From the NCBI GenBank assembly GCA_900547555.1, contig URHG01000007.1, positions 16,130-80,129 of the forward strand: 64,000 bases of DNA, read 5' to 3'. Source of the stretch: an uncultured Porphyromonadaceae bacterium. Its GTDB lineage: Bacteria > Bacteroidota > Bacteroidia > Bacteroidales > UBA11471. Of the stretch, positions 17,557-26,892 are shown piece by piece. The notes beneath the pieces were generated by a model. That model made no database searches. It saw only the letters and a list, made by a program, of their open reading frames with translations, and was not told the DNA's origin. A program made the translations under genes and the position numbers. Each line of letters starts with the position of its first letter. The first letter of the stretch is position 1.

Positions 17557-19482
17557 ATGAATTACGGATTTATAAAAACGGCAACCGCCATACCCGATTG
17601 TAAAGTGGCCGATTGTCTATATAATAGCGGACAGATCATCGAGTTATTGCAGGAAGCCGACCGGCAGGAAATCGAAATCATCGTATTTCCGGAACTTTGC
17701 ATCACCGGATATACATGCGGAGACCTTTTCGGGCAATCGCTTCTGCTCGATGAAGCAGAAGCGGCACTATCCCGCATCGTAAACGCCACACAACAGACAA
17801 AAGCGCTGGCCATCGTCGGGTGTCCGCTGAGACAAGGCAACCGGCTCTTCAACACGGCTGTCGCCATAGGAAACGGAACTATTTACGGTATCGTACCCAA
17901 AAGTTTTCTGCCCAACTACAAGGAATTTTACGAAAAACGGTGGTTTTGTCAAGCCGATGAAACCGATAGGGAAAGTATCACCTGCTGCGACATGGAAGTT
18001 CCTTTCGGCTCCAGACTGCTTTTTACATCGGGAAAAGTGGCATTGGCCATAGAGCTATGCGAAGATTTATGGGTCGCCATACCTCCGGCATCATACCATG
18101 CCCTACACGGCGCCAATATTATCGCCAATCTCTCGGCCAGCAACGAATTGGTAGGGAAACACAATTACTTGCGCCAACTCATCGCGCAACAATCGGCCCG
18201 TACGGTATCGGCCTATCTTTACGCATCGGCCGGACTCGGCGAGTCATCGACAGATGTGGTATTCGGAGGTAACGGCATCATAGCGGAAAACGGTCTCATA
18301 CTGGCTGAAAGCCGCAGATTTTCTGACTCTTCGCAATTGATCATTTCCGAAATAGATATTGAGCGCCTCATGTGCGAACGGCTCGGAAATACAGGTTTTA
18401 CCGATTGTATCGACAAAAATTCGTACCGTACCATACCGGTCGAACTACCCTGTTATTCGATCACCCGACTCTCCCGTAAAATAGATCCGTACCCCTTTAT
18501 TCCCCATATCGAACAACTGCTAAACGAACGTTGCGAAGAAATCTTCAATATACAAGTCTCGGGGCTGGTCAAACGGTTTAAACACACAAACGCCCAAACC
18601 GCCGTTGTAGGAATCTCGGGAGGACTCGATTCGACACTGGCTTTACTGGTGACGGTACGGGCTTTCGACCGATTGAACCTTTCCCGTAAACAAATACGGG
18701 GTATCACCATGCCGGGTTTCGGAACAACCGACCGTACCTACAATAATGCTCTCGACCTCATGCGGTCACTGGGAGTAACGATACAGGAAATCGGTATCAA
18801 AGAGGCTTGTCTTCAACATTTCAAAGACATCGGGCACGACGTTACCGTACATGATGTTACTTACGAAAACAGCCAAGCCCGTGAACGAACCCAAATACTG
18901 ATGGATATAGCCAACCAATCGAACGGATTGGTGATCGGTACAGGCGATTTATCGGAACTGGCTTTGGGGTGGGCTACTTATAACGGCGACCACATGTCGA
19001 TGTATGGTGTAAACGCCGGCGTGCCTAAAACACTGGTACGCCATCTCGTCAATTGGGTGGCTTCACAAGAGAATGATGAAAAAACCCGCGCCACACTACT
19101 CGACATCGTCGATACTCCCATCAGTCCGGAATTGATTCCGGCCGACGAGCAAGGTAACATCAAACAGAAAACCGAAGATCTTGTAGGGCCTTATGAACTG
19201 CATGACTTCTTCCTTTACTACTTTCTGCGTCATGGCTGCCAACCCGAGAAAATCTACTTCTTGGCACAAGAAGCCTTCGGTACGCAGTATGATCGCAAGG
19301 CCATAAAAAAATGGCTTACGACGTTTTTCCGTCGATTCTTCGCCCAACAATTCAAGCGGTCTTGCTTACCCGACGGCCCCAAAGTAGGATCGGTAAGTCT
19401 TTCTCCCAGAGGAGACTGGCGTATGCCCAGCGATGCCTGCGCAACGTCATGGATACAAGCATGCGAAAGCCTTGAAATATAA
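17557..19482 (+). CDS. nadE: Glutamine-dependent NAD+ synthetase
   Basis: 641 residues from ATG 17557. The first ~280 residues are a nitrilase-type glutaminase domain (VFPELCITGYTCGD with the Glu, and AIELCEDLWVAIP with the Cys). The C-terminal ~330 residues are the synthetase, with the PP-loop VGISGGLDSTLAL and GTGDLSELALGW. It amidates nicotinic acid adenine dinucleotide using ammonia from glutamine. The open frame continues upstream to 16516, but that part is only the shadow of the DPP-IV gene; the start MNYGFIKTATA matches the family and has a promoter directly before it. Confidence 0.94.
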   Translation: MNYGFIKTATAIPDCKVADCLYNSGQIIELLQEADRQEIEIIVFPELCITGYTCGDLFGQSLLLDEAEAALSRIVNATQQTKALAIVGCPLRQGNRLFNTAVAIGNGTIYGIVPKSFLPNYKEFYEKRWFCQADETDRESITCCDMEVPFGSRLLFTSGKVALAIELCEDLWVAIPPASYHALHGANIIANLSASNELVGKHNYLRQLIAQQSARTVSAYLYASAGLGESSTDVVFGGNGIIAENGLILAESRRFSDSSQLIISEIDIERLMCERLGNTGFTDCIDKNSYRTIPVELPCYSITRLSRKIDPYPFIPHIEQLLNERCEEIFNIQVSGLVKRFKHTNAQTAVVGISGGLDSTLALLVTVRAFDRLNLSRKQIRGITMPGFGTTDRTYNNALDLMRSLGVTIQEIGIKEACLQHFKDIGHDVTVHDVTYENSQARERTQILMDIANQSNGLVIGTGDLSELALGWATYNGDHMSMYGVNAGVPKTLVRHLVNWVASQENDEKTRATLLDIVDTPISPELIPADEQGNIKQKTEDLVGPYELHDFFLYYFLRHGCQPEKIYFLAQEAFGTQYDRKAIKKWLTTFFRRFFAQQFKRSCLPDGPKVGSVSLSPRGDWRMPSDACATSWIQACESLEI

Positions 19483-19499
19483 TAATATACCCACGAAAC

Positions 19500-19536
19500 A
19501 AACAACAGCCCCACCAATTAGCGGGGCTGTTGTTTT
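19500..19536. terminator. Terminator between nadE and the CvfB-like gene
   Basis: AAACAACAGCCCC (19500-19512) pairs with GGGGCTGTTGTTT (19523-19535), placed between convergent genes with suitable A/T tails on both sides. Confidence 0.85.
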
Positions 19537-19540
19537 ATAA

Positions 19541-20380
19541 TCATTGTTCGGTGAGACGAATGCCATCGTCGAGAATAACTATTACCCGCTTTTTATAAAG
19601 CGCCCCGATCGCCTTCTTGAAATTTTTCTTGCTGCAACCGAACGTCGACATAATCTCTTCGGCATCGGATTTATCATTGAGAGGTATAAACCCTCCTCTC
19701 TCCTGCAAAACAGCGAAAATTTCCCGAGAAAGCGGATCTACTCCCTGATAACCGGCCGGCTGCAATGCCACATCGATTTTTTCATCGGCCCGAATGTGGG
19801 TAACATATCCTCTCAACCTATCACCCCGATGTACCGGCTTAAAAATCTCATTATGATAGATCATACCCCAATGGGCATTATCGACAATCACTTTAAAACC
19901 CAATTCGGTTTCCTGCGTAACCAAAATATCAACTTCCTGATTGAAGGTATAATCGACCGGTTTCCGCTGCAAGTAACGATTTAACTTGGCCGTTGCTACG
20001 ATACGTCCGCTAACCTCATCGAGATAGAGATACACGGCATAATATTTACCGGGAAACATTTCGGCCCGTTGTTCCCTAAAAGGGACAAGCAACTCTTTCG
20101 AAGCAAGTCCCCAATCGAGAAAAACGCCTACGGAATTGACCGAATTGACTTTGAGTACGGCAAACTCGCCCACCAACGCGTAAGGACGTTCGGTCGTGGC
20201 GATAATGCGATCTTCGCTGTCGTAATAAACAAAAACATCTATTTCATCACCGATTTTGCAATCCTGTGGGACATAGCGCAAAGGCAAAAGTATATCTCCT
20301 TTTTCCCCACCATCGAGATAAACGCCGAAATCGACAGCCCGAAGGACTTGCAACGTATTGTAATTTCCGATATTAACCAT
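19541..20380 (-). CDS. S1-domain RNA-binding protein, CvfB/YitL family
   Basis: 279 residues. Tandem S1-like OB-fold units are visible, including FGVYLDGGEKGDILLPLRYV near residue 18 and VGVFLDWGLASKELLVPF near residue 85. A linker follows, then a C-terminal winged-helix-like part (FGCSKKNFKKAIGALYKKRVI). This is the layout of CvfB (conserved virulence factor B), an RNA-binding regulator family in Firmicutes and Bacteroidota. Targets are unknown here. A -7 box lies at 20400-20407, and the lipoprotein gene at 20488 is divergent. Confidence 0.87.
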   Translation of the reverse strand: MVNIGNYNTLQVLRAVDFGVYLDGGEKGDILLPLRYVPQDCKIGDEIDVFVYYDSEDRIIATTERPYALVGEFAVLKVNSVNSVGVFLDWGLASKELLVPFREQRAEMFPGKYYAVYLYLDEVSGRIVATAKLNRYLQRKPVDYTFNQEVDILVTQETELGFKVIVDNAHWGMIYHNEIFKPVHRGDRLRGYVTHIRADEKIDVALQPAGYQGVDPLSREIFAVLQERGGFIPLNDKSDAEEIMSTFGCSKKNFKKAIGALYKKRVIVILDDGIRLTEQ

Positions 20381-20399
20381 AAAAAAATCTTAACCTGCA

Positions 20400-20407
20400 C
20401 AAATATA
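20400..20407 (-). promoter_or_regulatory. -7 promoter box for the CvfB-like gene
   Basis: The minus strand reads TATATTTG, matching TAnnTTTG, 20 nt before the start codon. Confidence 0.55.
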
Positions 20408-20439
20408 CGACAACTATTCGGTTTACCGTTTTTTTTCTA

Positions 20440-20447
20440 TACATTTG
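20440..20447 (+). promoter_or_regulatory. -7 promoter box for the DUF3298-type lipoprotein
   Basis: TACATTTG matches TAnnTTTG, 41 nt upstream of ATG 20488. Confidence 0.55.
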
Positions 20448-20487
20448 TCGATAATAATCCGTACTCAAACCTCAAATCTACATCTTT

Positions 20488-21378
20488 ATGAGACGTTATA
20501 AAATAACCCTTGCTATCGCATGTAGCCTCTTTTGGGCAACATCGTGCCAATGGAACAGCGAAAACAAGGAAAAAACAGAAACTCCCGCCGTAGAAACAAA
20601 ATCGTCTTCCGAGAAGCAACCGATCAAACAGGCGGAGAATCTCTCATTCTCGAAATACAACTATTTCAAAAAAAGCCATATCGACGACAACACGAAACTT
20701 CCCGGCTGTACCATAGATATACACATCTCTTATCCTTCGGGAGGAAACACCGGAAACATGTCCTTAAATAAATTACAAACTCTCTTCCTCGCCTCTCTGC
20801 CCGACGGTATGCAAGAAAGCAACTCGCCCCGTACCGCCGTCGAACACTTCGCAAAAAATTATATCGCCGATTATCAGGCCGAGATAAAACCCTATCTCAA
20901 AAAACACAAACACCGCGATGAAGGGTGGATGAATTACGAAATAATCGTAAAAAGCGAGAACTTGTATAATTCCGATCTTTTTTGGGGATACAGTATCGAG
21001 ACATACACGTTTACCGGTGGAGCACACGGTATGACCACGACCTCATATAATGTTGTGGATCTGAAAAGCGGAAAAGCGCTATCGCTAAAAGACCTATTTG
21101 CCGAGAACGATTACAACCTGATAAACCGCATGCTGTGTCAACAACTTGCCGACGATCTGGGTACAAGTGTCGATAAACTCGGTGAGAAAAGTTATGAAAC
21201 CGAAAATATCATTGCCGATGACAATTTCATGATAAGCGACAAAGGCATCACTTGGTTGTTCAATCCTTACGATATTGCACCATACTCGACCGGAACAACG
21301 CGCATCACGCTGCCCTACCGGGCTATCGTGGGCTACCTCATCGCCAACTCTCCTTTGAAACGTATTGCATCGAAATAA
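20488..21378 (+). CDS. Lipoprotein with PdaC/RsiV-like (DUF4163/DUF3298) domain
   Basis: 296 residues, beginning with lipoprotein signal MRRYKITLAIACSLFWATSC (lipobox ATSC). A Lys/Glu-rich linker follows. The globular part contains FTGGAHGMTTTSYNVVDLKSGKAL (split by a beta-turn) and a C-terminal GITWLFNPYDIAPYSTGTTRITLPYRAI, the hallmarks of the DUF3298/RsiV C-terminal fold also found in PdaC. In RsiV this fold binds lysozyme; in Bacteroidota the role is unknown. It should be anchored to the periplasmic or outer face of a membrane. Its stop at 21376-21378 lies only 13 bp before the rsmG ATG, so the two may be cotranscribed. Confidence 0.8.
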   Translation: MRRYKITLAIACSLFWATSCQWNSENKEKTETPAVETKSSSEKQPIKQAENLSFSKYNYFKKSHIDDNTKLPGCTIDIHISYPSGGNTGNMSLNKLQTLFLASLPDGMQESNSPRTAVEHFAKNYIADYQAEIKPYLKKHKHRDEGWMNYEIIVKSENLYNSDLFWGYSIETYTFTGGAHGMTTTSYNVVDLKSGKALSLKDLFAENDYNLINRMLCQQLADDLGTSVDKLGEKSYETENIIADDNFMISDKGITWLFNPYDIAPYSTGTTRITLPYRAIVGYLIANSPLKRIASK

Positions 21379-21391
21379 CCGAAAAGCGACC

Positions 21392-22012
21392 ATGCAGATC
21401 ATCGAAAAATATTTTCCGAATCTGACAAGTCGGCAACACGACCAGTTTGCCGCCCTGCAAGAGTTATATAACGACTGGAATGCCAAAATCAATGTGATTT
21501 CACGTAAAGACATCGATAACCTTTATCCCCATCACATATTGCATTCCCTCGGTATAGCCAAAGTGATACAGTTCACACCCGAAACAACCCTCCTCGACGT
21601 AGGAACAGGAGGAGGATTTCCCGGCATACCCCTCGCCATACTCTTTCCCGAGTGCCGGTTCCATCTCATCGATCGCATCGGAAAAAAAATCAAAGTGGCA
21701 CAGGAAATAGCACAAGCCATCGGATTGCAAAATGTTACGTTTGCCCATTGCAGCGTCGAAGAAAACAAGAACAAATACGACTTCATCGTAAGCCGTGCCG
21801 TCATGCCTTTGGGTGATTTGTTGAAACTGATTCGCAAGAATGTGGGCAACCATCAACACAATGCCATGCCCAACGGCTTGATATGTCTTAAAGGAGGTGA
21901 AATACAGGGTGAAATAGCCCCAGTCAGACGCACAGCCATGATATTCGAACTGAAAGATTTTTTCGACGAAGAATTCTTTCAAACAAAAAAAGCCGTATAC
22001 GTACCTATTTAA
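21392..22012 (+). CDS. rsmG: 16S rRNA (guanine(527)-N(7))-methyltransferase RsmG
   Basis: 206 residues from ATG 21392 (MQIIEKYFPNLTSRQHDQF), a normal family length. Motif I of the SAM fold is TTLLDVGTGGGFPGIPLAI, followed by FHLIDRIGKKIKVA and a DFIVSRAVMPL motif IV, all diagnostic for RsmG (GidB). It methylates G527 in the 530 loop of 16S rRNA. It starts just after the lipoprotein and is followed 11 bp later by an MBL-fold hydrolase, giving a likely three-gene transcript. Confidence 0.93.
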   Translation: MQIIEKYFPNLTSRQHDQFAALQELYNDWNAKINVISRKDIDNLYPHHILHSLGIAKVIQFTPETTLLDVGTGGGFPGIPLAILFPECRFHLIDRIGKKIKVAQEIAQAIGLQNVTFAHCSVEENKNKYDFIVSRAVMPLGDLLKLIRKNVGNHQHNAMPNGLICLKGGEIQGEIAPVRRTAMIFELKDFFDEEFFQTKKAVYVPI

Positions 22013-22023
22013 CCGACTGCGAT

Positions 22024-22668
22024 ATGTTGAAAATCAAATGTTTCGTATTCAATCCGGTGGCCGAGAACACATATATCGTATGGGACGACGAGTCCCTCGA
22101 ATGCGCTGTCATCGATGCCGGTTGTTACTCGACAGAAGAAAAAAAAGAATTGCAAGAATACATCGAACATGAAAATCTGAAAGTCAAATACCTTTTGGCC
22201 ACTCACCTGCATTTCGATCATATATTTGGTAATACGTTCGTTTCCGAGACATTCGGAGTCGGACTATCGGCACATCATGATGATGAATTTATGCTCGACC
22301 AATTTTCAGAATGCACAGCCTTGTTCGGACTACAATCGACAGAAACTCCCGTACACGTAGACAGACACCTCACCGAGAGCGATATATTATCGGTAGGCCG
22401 TTACGATTTCTCGGTAATACATGTGCCGGGACACTCGCCGGGCAGTCTCGTATTTTACTGTGCCAAAGCCGGTGTAGCATTCTCGGGAGATGTTCTTTTC
22501 CAAAACAGCATAGGTCGTACCGATCTTTGGGGAGGCAATTACGAAGTACTCATTTCGGGTATCCAAGAGAAACTATTTATCCTACCCGATTCCACCGTTA
22601 CCTATCCGGGACACGGGCCGAGTACGACAATCGGTTATGAAAAAACACATAATCCCTATTTGCAATAG
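22024..22668 (+). CDS. MBL-fold metallohydrolase (glyoxalase II-like)
   Basis: 214 residues with the metallo-beta-lactamase metal-binding motif THLHFDHIFGN (HxHxDH), followed by the downstream HVPGHSPGS histidine, the SGDVLF aspartate and the C-terminal YPGHGPSTT histidine. It resembles the YcbL/glyoxalase II branch of hydroxyacyl-thioester hydrolases, with a two-metal active site in the cytoplasm. The substrate is not evident. It follows rsmG by 11 bp and ends before a strong hairpin shared with the convergent pectate-lyase-like gene. Confidence 0.88.
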   Translation: MLKIKCFVFNPVAENTYIVWDDESLECAVIDAGCYSTEEKKELQEYIEHENLKVKYLLATHLHFDHIFGNTFVSETFGVGLSAHHDDEFMLDQFSECTALFGLQSTETPVHVDRHLTESDILSVGRYDFSVIHVPGHSPGSLVFYCAKAGVAFSGDVLFQNSIGRTDLWGGNYEVLISGIQEKLFILPDSTVTYPGHGPSTTIGYEKTHNPYLQ

Positions 22669-22683
22669 CCGGGCTATCGGATA

Positions 22684-22721
22684 AAAGAAGACCGCAGGGA
22701 AAATTCCCTGCGGTCTTCTTT
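22684..22721. terminator. Bidirectional terminator
   Basis: AAAGAAGACCGCAGGGA (22684-22700) pairs with TCCCTGCGGTCTTCTTT (22705-22721), 17 bp with loop AAAT, between convergent genes. Confidence 0.9.
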
Positions 22722-22734
22722 ATCAATAAATTCC

Positions 22735-24303
22735 TCAATTCACAAGAACTTTTTGCGTCGCAATAACTTGTCCTTGCGCACCGACCACCCTCACGATATA
22801 ACGACCGGTAGAAACAGCCGCTGTCGAAAGACGATCTCCATACACATCAGCAATACACTGCCCCGATATGCTGTACAGTTGCATACGGACACCTTCTCCT
22901 GCATCAAATACTCTGACAGATGAGTAATCTACAACAATACGGACTTCACACTCTTCTTTCTCTTCGGCCGTTACACCCGAGGAGAAAGAGGACTCATAAC
23001 AACCCAAATCGGGCGCCGTTCCCTTATACGGATAACCGCAATCGATACCGGCATCGATAAGACGACTGCCGCTCGACAAATGCAACAACGATGTTTCGGG
23101 CAGAGAACCGTCTTCGTTACGAGCGGCAATAGCTTCGGTTACATCAAGACCGACAAAATCGGCATCGCTACACGTAATACCCAAATTCCAAGTATTGTTT
23201 TTTGCATCGACCGACTTGCACGACAATGCATTACTATTCTCGGAACGATAAGAAATGCAGTTACGGATTATCAAGGAACCATAAGACTTATTGGAAAAAC
23301 CGTAATCGCGATTGTTTTTATAAGCCGTACAGTTATAAATTTTCATGGTTCCGGCATTATTGTTTTGGTCAAACCCTTTGGAAGGATTAGCAACCGCCAG
23401 ACAGTTGACAAGCGTTACATTATGCTCGGTATTTTTTCCGCCCAACTTGAAGCCGTTTCCGTTGCCATAACAAGGATAGCTGGTCAATTCCTGTTCGGTA
23501 AATTGATCGAACCACTCCTTGTCGACTTCATATCGGGGGTGATCATACATATCATATTCTTTCGGGCCATTGTCGTAACAAATACAATTTTCCATGACAG
23601 TATTGCCTACACGTTGAAAGAAATCCCAGCCGTCATCGCCATTCGCCCAAGAGCGGCAACCGATATAAGTATTCGGTTCGGAGTTTTCATACTGTTTATC
23701 GGCAAAACCATCGGCATTTTCTCCATAATTGGGAGATTCTATTCCCCCGTTTTTATAATCGAAATTATGGTGAGAATCGCAGTTTTTTATCGTATTTCCA
23801 CCACCCGTCTTATGTTGTATGCCAGAATCGCCGCAACCATATACTTCGAGATTCTCGACAAGACAATAACTGGCATAATTGAGTAAACCGTTCTTTCCGG
23901 CGTAACGAATCGTAAAATCTTTCAAGTGAAAATAGACTCCGCCTTCCGACAAGCAAAGGCCGATATTGTTTGTACCCGATACTTCACTTCCGTATGGCTG
24001 TTTACGGTAATCAAGAATCGCTTTTTCACCCGGATATCCCGCAATAACAGTCCTTTTCGAACTCGTTCCTGATTTACCTTTTCCTACATTCACACGAGCT
24101 GAAAGATCATATTGTCCGCCCAATAGATAAAGTGTATCTCCCGAAGAAATCTTATTGATACCGGAAGTAAAGGAACAAGGTTTCTCATAAGACGAACCAT
24201 CGCCCGTCCCCACAGGGGAAGCATAATAGACCTTACCGGCGGCATAAACCGACACCGACGGAAAAACGGTCGCAAATATTAATAAAAGTAGTATTTTCTT
24301 CAT
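22735..24303 (-). CDS. Secreted right-handed beta-helix protein, pectate lyase (PL9-like), with T9SS sorting domain
   Basis: 522 residues from ATG 24303 (MKKILLLLIFATVFPSVSVYA signal peptide). The mature start KVYYASPVGTGDGSSYEKP, then ISSGDTLYLLGGQYD, is characteristic of PL9-type pectate lyases and related beta-helix enzymes. Asn-ladder repeats such as IKNCDSHHNFD and NCICYDNGP follow. The last ~70 residues (from about VDYSSVRVFDAG to GRYIVRVVGAQGQVIATQKVLVN, in pieces) look like a type A T9SS C-terminal sorting domain. It would be exported across the outer membrane and attack pectin or another uronic polysaccharide; PL9 assignment is by resemblance, not proven. Confidence 0.8.
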   Translation of the reverse strand: MKKILLLLIFATVFPSVSVYAAGKVYYASPVGTGDGSSYEKPCSFTSGINKISSGDTLYLLGGQYDLSARVNVGKGKSGTSSKRTVIAGYPGEKAILDYRKQPYGSEVSGTNNIGLCLSEGGVYFHLKDFTIRYAGKNGLLNYASYCLVENLEVYGCGDSGIQHKTGGGNTIKNCDSHHNFDYKNGGIESPNYGENADGFADKQYENSEPNTYIGCRSWANGDDGWDFFQRVGNTVMENCICYDNGPKEYDMYDHPRYEVDKEWFDQFTEQELTSYPCYGNGNGFKLGGKNTEHNVTLVNCLAVANPSKGFDQNNNAGTMKIYNCTAYKNNRDYGFSNKSYGSLIIRNCISYRSENSNALSCKSVDAKNNTWNLGITCSDADFVGLDVTEAIAARNEDGSLPETSLLHLSSGSRLIDAGIDCGYPYKGTAPDLGCYESSFSSGVTAEEKEECEVRIVVDYSSVRVFDAGEGVRMQLYSISGQCIADVYGDRLSTAAVSTGRYIVRVVGAQGQVIATQKVLVN

Positions 24304-24338
24304 AGGCATAAATTTTGTCAAAGTATTACATATCATGG

Positions 24339-24346
24339 CAAATATA
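24339..24346 (-). promoter_or_regulatory. -7 promoter box for the beta-helix protein
   Basis: The minus strand reads TATATTTG, 36 nt upstream of ATG 24303. It supports that start over the longer frame up to 24360. Confidence 0.5.
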
Positions 24347-24466
24347 GAGAGAAAAACCATAGATTAGATGTTAAACGACAAAATATTAACACTTAATCTA
24401 CCTTATTCCGAATTATTTAATACAGTAAAAACGACGGAACAGAGTCAGAGGGGCACATTGCGTCTC

Positions 24467-25069
24467 CTACAAAAAGCCTTCCTGCCCAAACATAGAAGCA
24501 TAGACCTCTGCTTTCTTTGACAAGGCCAATGGATATGCCCGGGAAGACGATGGCATACGATAAAATCGCACCTCTCTATCCTCAAAGTCAAACGGTGTGC
24601 AATACCCTATACGCGGCTCATCGATTCCTGCGGAAAGACAGAATGTATCGGTGGCTTTCTGACCGGTCGCAACAACTGCAACACATTGCGGGAGACGACG
24701 CAACAAATCCCGCCAATCGGTAGGACTCACCACTTCGAGAAACTTATCCGATGCATTATCTTTGAGGCGACGCACTTCTGTTGCCGTATCATATAATGCG
24801 ATGCCTTTTTCCCGCAAAAAGATTTCGATACGACTCCTATCAAAACGTTTATGATCGGGCAACTCTGTAAAATAATCCTTATCCGCATAGAAAATTTTCC
24901 CCATAATGCGCCACATATCGTTGAGCCAATTCGGATAGAAAAAATCCATACACCAACGCTCCGGCTTCGGAGGAAAACTGCCTAACATCAAAACCCGGGC
25001 ATTCGCCGGCAAAAAAGGCGGCCACGGGTGTTTCTCAACAGGAATTTCACGGATAGGAACCATAATCAT
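24467..25069 (-). CDS. Uracil-DNA glycosylase superfamily protein
   Basis: 200 residues if started at ATG 25069 (a second ATG is at 25063). Conserved UDG-superfamily elements are visible: VLMLGSFPPKPERWCMDFFYPN (split by the catalytic loop) near the N-terminus, a central GIALYDTATEVRRLKDNASD segment in place of motif II, and a C-terminal MPSSSRAYPLALSKK loop like the DNA-intercalation loop. This variant is common in Bacteroidota and is annotated as a uracil-DNA or deoxyinosine glycosylase family protein. The damaged base recognised is not readable. The frame extends upstream to 25180 without family-like sequence. Confidence 0.75.
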   Translation of the reverse strand: MIMVPIREIPVEKHPWPPFLPANARVLMLGSFPPKPERWCMDFFYPNWLNDMWRIMGKIFYADKDYFTELPDHKRFDRSRIEIFLREKGIALYDTATEVRRLKDNASDKFLEVVSPTDWRDLLRRLPQCVAVVATGQKATDTFCLSAGIDEPRIGYCTPFDFEDREVRFYRMPSSSRAYPLALSKKAEVYASMFGQEGFL

Positions 25070-25196
25070 AAAATCTGCCGCTAAATTACGAAAAATACCC
25101 TTTGAAACAATATCGGGACAAAGGGTATTTCGTCTTTTGGAAAAACGAAGAAAAAAAATTTTCTCCAACAATCTTTGCAAGTATAAAAAATGATAC

Positions 25197-25204
25197 TATC
25201 TTTG
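25197..25204 (+). promoter_or_regulatory. -7 promoter box for tRNA-Asp
   Basis: TATCTTTG matches TAnnTTTG, 42 nt upstream of the mature tRNA 5' end. Confidence 0.55.
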
Positions 25205-25245
25205 CACCGCAATTCGGTAGAGATGCCGGTTGCAGACCCAGAAAA

Positions 25246-25319
25246 GGTGCGGTAGTTCAGCTGGTTAGAATACATGCCTGTCACGCATGGGGTCGCGGGT
25301 TCGAGTCCCGTCCGCACCG
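25246..25319 (+). tRNA. tRNA-Asp (anticodon GTC)
   Basis: A 74-nt cloverleaf. The acceptor stem GGTGCGG pairs with CCGCACC and is followed by discriminator G. The anticodon stem CATGC/GCATG encloses loop CTGTCAC with anticodon GTC. The T arm is CGGGTTCGAGTCCCG. No CCA is encoded. It is a single tRNA with its own promoter and the terminator at 25344-25378. Confidence 0.95.
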
Positions 25320-25343
25320 CAAAAGCAAACAACAAATTAAAGC

Positions 25344-25378
25344 AAAGCTCTGAAATTCAAGGATTTCAGAGCTTTTTC
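25344..25378 (+). terminator. Terminator after tRNA-Asp
   Basis: AAAGCTCTGAAAT (25344-25356) pairs with ATTTCAGAGCTTT (25363-25375) and leads into a T-rich run. The remaining stretch to 25685 is AT-rich with no gene seen. Confidence 0.85.
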
Positions 25379-25685
25379 TTCTTCCCCGCTTAGGCAAAAA
25401 ATAGCGGTTTAAAGCAGTTCTCACGAAACTTATTCACAGAACTTTTAGCATAGATTTTGTCCCACACATAGGAATAATTAATATTTGATAATCAGCGTTT
25501 TATATAGATATTTATACATAAAAACCGATTCTATTCCACAGCAAAATACACAGCATAACATCATACATAAATGCCGCTTTTTATCTCCCCTTCGATACAA
25601 AACAAAGAGGGTAAGAATGCACTATCGACTCCCCCTTATTTATGTTTTTCACCTGTAATAAATATTCTATATTCCGTAATTCATA

Positions 25686-25693
25686 TACCTTTG
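25686..25693 (+). promoter_or_regulatory. -7 promoter box for the MBL hydrolase/GH115 pair
   Basis: TACCTTTG is 29 nt upstream of ATG 25723 and confirms that start. Confidence 0.6.
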
Positions 25694-25722
25694 TAACAAC
25701 AATTTTCCATAGATTTGCATTT

Positions 25723-26856
25723 ATGGAAAAGAAATACAAAAAGGTCATGATTATCATTTTGGTGCTCATCATATTGGGCTGTACATTCTTTACCCTCCTC
25801 AGACACCCATCTTTCGGCCGACTACCGCACGGCGACCGGCAAGACCGTATCGAACGCTCTCCCCATTATAAAAACGGTCAATTCAGGAATCGTCTCCCGA
25901 CGCCTACCATGACTTCCGAAAAAAGTCCTCTGCGTAATTTCTGGAATCTTTTCTTCGGTAAGAATCGGGACAGGAAACCCTCATACGCCCTCCCTGCTGT
26001 AAAGACCAATCTGCACGCTCTGAACATAAATGATGATATTATCGTATGGCTGGGACATTCATCACTTTTTATCCAAAACGGCAGAAAACGATTCCTTGTC
26101 GACCCAGTATTGACCAATCGATTCCCCATGTCATTGATGTTCAAACCTTTTGAAGGAACAAATGTGTACACGCCAGAGGATATTCCGGCCATCGACTATC
26201 TGATAATCACCCATGACCATTGGGATCATCTTGACTATTATACGGTAAAAGAATTGAAAAACCGCACGGGGAAAGTTTTTTGCGGTCTCGGTGTAGGCGA
26301 ACATCTCGAATATTGGGGATTCTCTCCCGAACAAATCTGTGAAATGGACTGGAACGAAAATATGCATATTAACGACAGCCTTACGATCTACTGTTTACCG
26401 ACACGGCATTTTTCGGGAAGGTGGCTTTCACGCAATAAAACGCTATGGGCATCGTTTCTTATCGAGGGTCGGCACAAAATTTATCTGTCGGGAGACGGTG
26501 GTTATGACAGTCATTTTGCCGAAATAGGAAACCGTTTTCCCGACATAGACTGGGCGATTATGGAAAACGGCCAATATAATGCCGATTGGAAATACATACA
26601 CATGATGCCCGACGAACTGCCTAACGCCATAAAAGAGATCGCTCCCCGCAATGTTCTTACGGTACATCATTCGAAATTTGCTCTAAGCCGTCACAACTGG
26701 TACGAACCCTTATCGTCCATCAAAAAAGCCTCCCGAAACCAAACCTACCGTCTTTTTACCCCATTGATCGGGGAAGTCGTACCCCTTACCGGTGCAACGG
26801 AAACAACAGACCGCTGGTGGGAAAATACGAATAATGTACCTTCCACCAAACAATAA
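25723..26856 (+). CDS. Membrane-anchored MBL-fold hydrolase (NAPE-PLD/UlaG-like)
   Basis: 377 residues from ATG 25723. An N-terminal hydrophobic segment (VMIIILVLIILGCTFFTLL) anchors or exports it; the embedded LGC could be a lipobox. The catalytic domain has VWLGHSSLFIQ, then IITHDHWDHLDYYTV (HxHxDH), the later TRHFSGRW and SGDGGY residues, and VHHSKFAL. This order matches the N-acyl-phosphatidylethanolamine phospholipase D/UlaG-like group of metallo-beta-lactamase-fold proteins. A phospholipid or lactone substrate is possible but not shown. The GH115 start codon follows 36 bp later, so the two are probably cotranscribed. Confidence 0.82.
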   Translation: MEKKYKKVMIIILVLIILGCTFFTLLRHPSFGRLPHGDRQDRIERSPHYKNGQFRNRLPTPTMTSEKSPLRNFWNLFFGKNRDRKPSYALPAVKTNLHALNINDDIIVWLGHSSLFIQNGRKRFLVDPVLTNRFPMSLMFKPFEGTNVYTPEDIPAIDYLIITHDHWDHLDYYTVKELKNRTGKVFCGLGVGEHLEYWGFSPEQICEMDWNENMHINDSLTIYCLPTRHFSGRWLSRNKTLWASFLIEGRHKIYLSGDGGYDSHFAEIGNRFPDIDWAIMENGQYNADWKYIHMMPDELPNAIKEIAPRNVLTVHHSKFALSRHNWYEPLSSIKKASRNQTYRLFTPLIGEVVPLTGATETTDRWWENTNNVPSTKQ

Positions 26857-26892
26857 AGAATAAGAATGAAAATTTTCCATAGAAACGATTTT

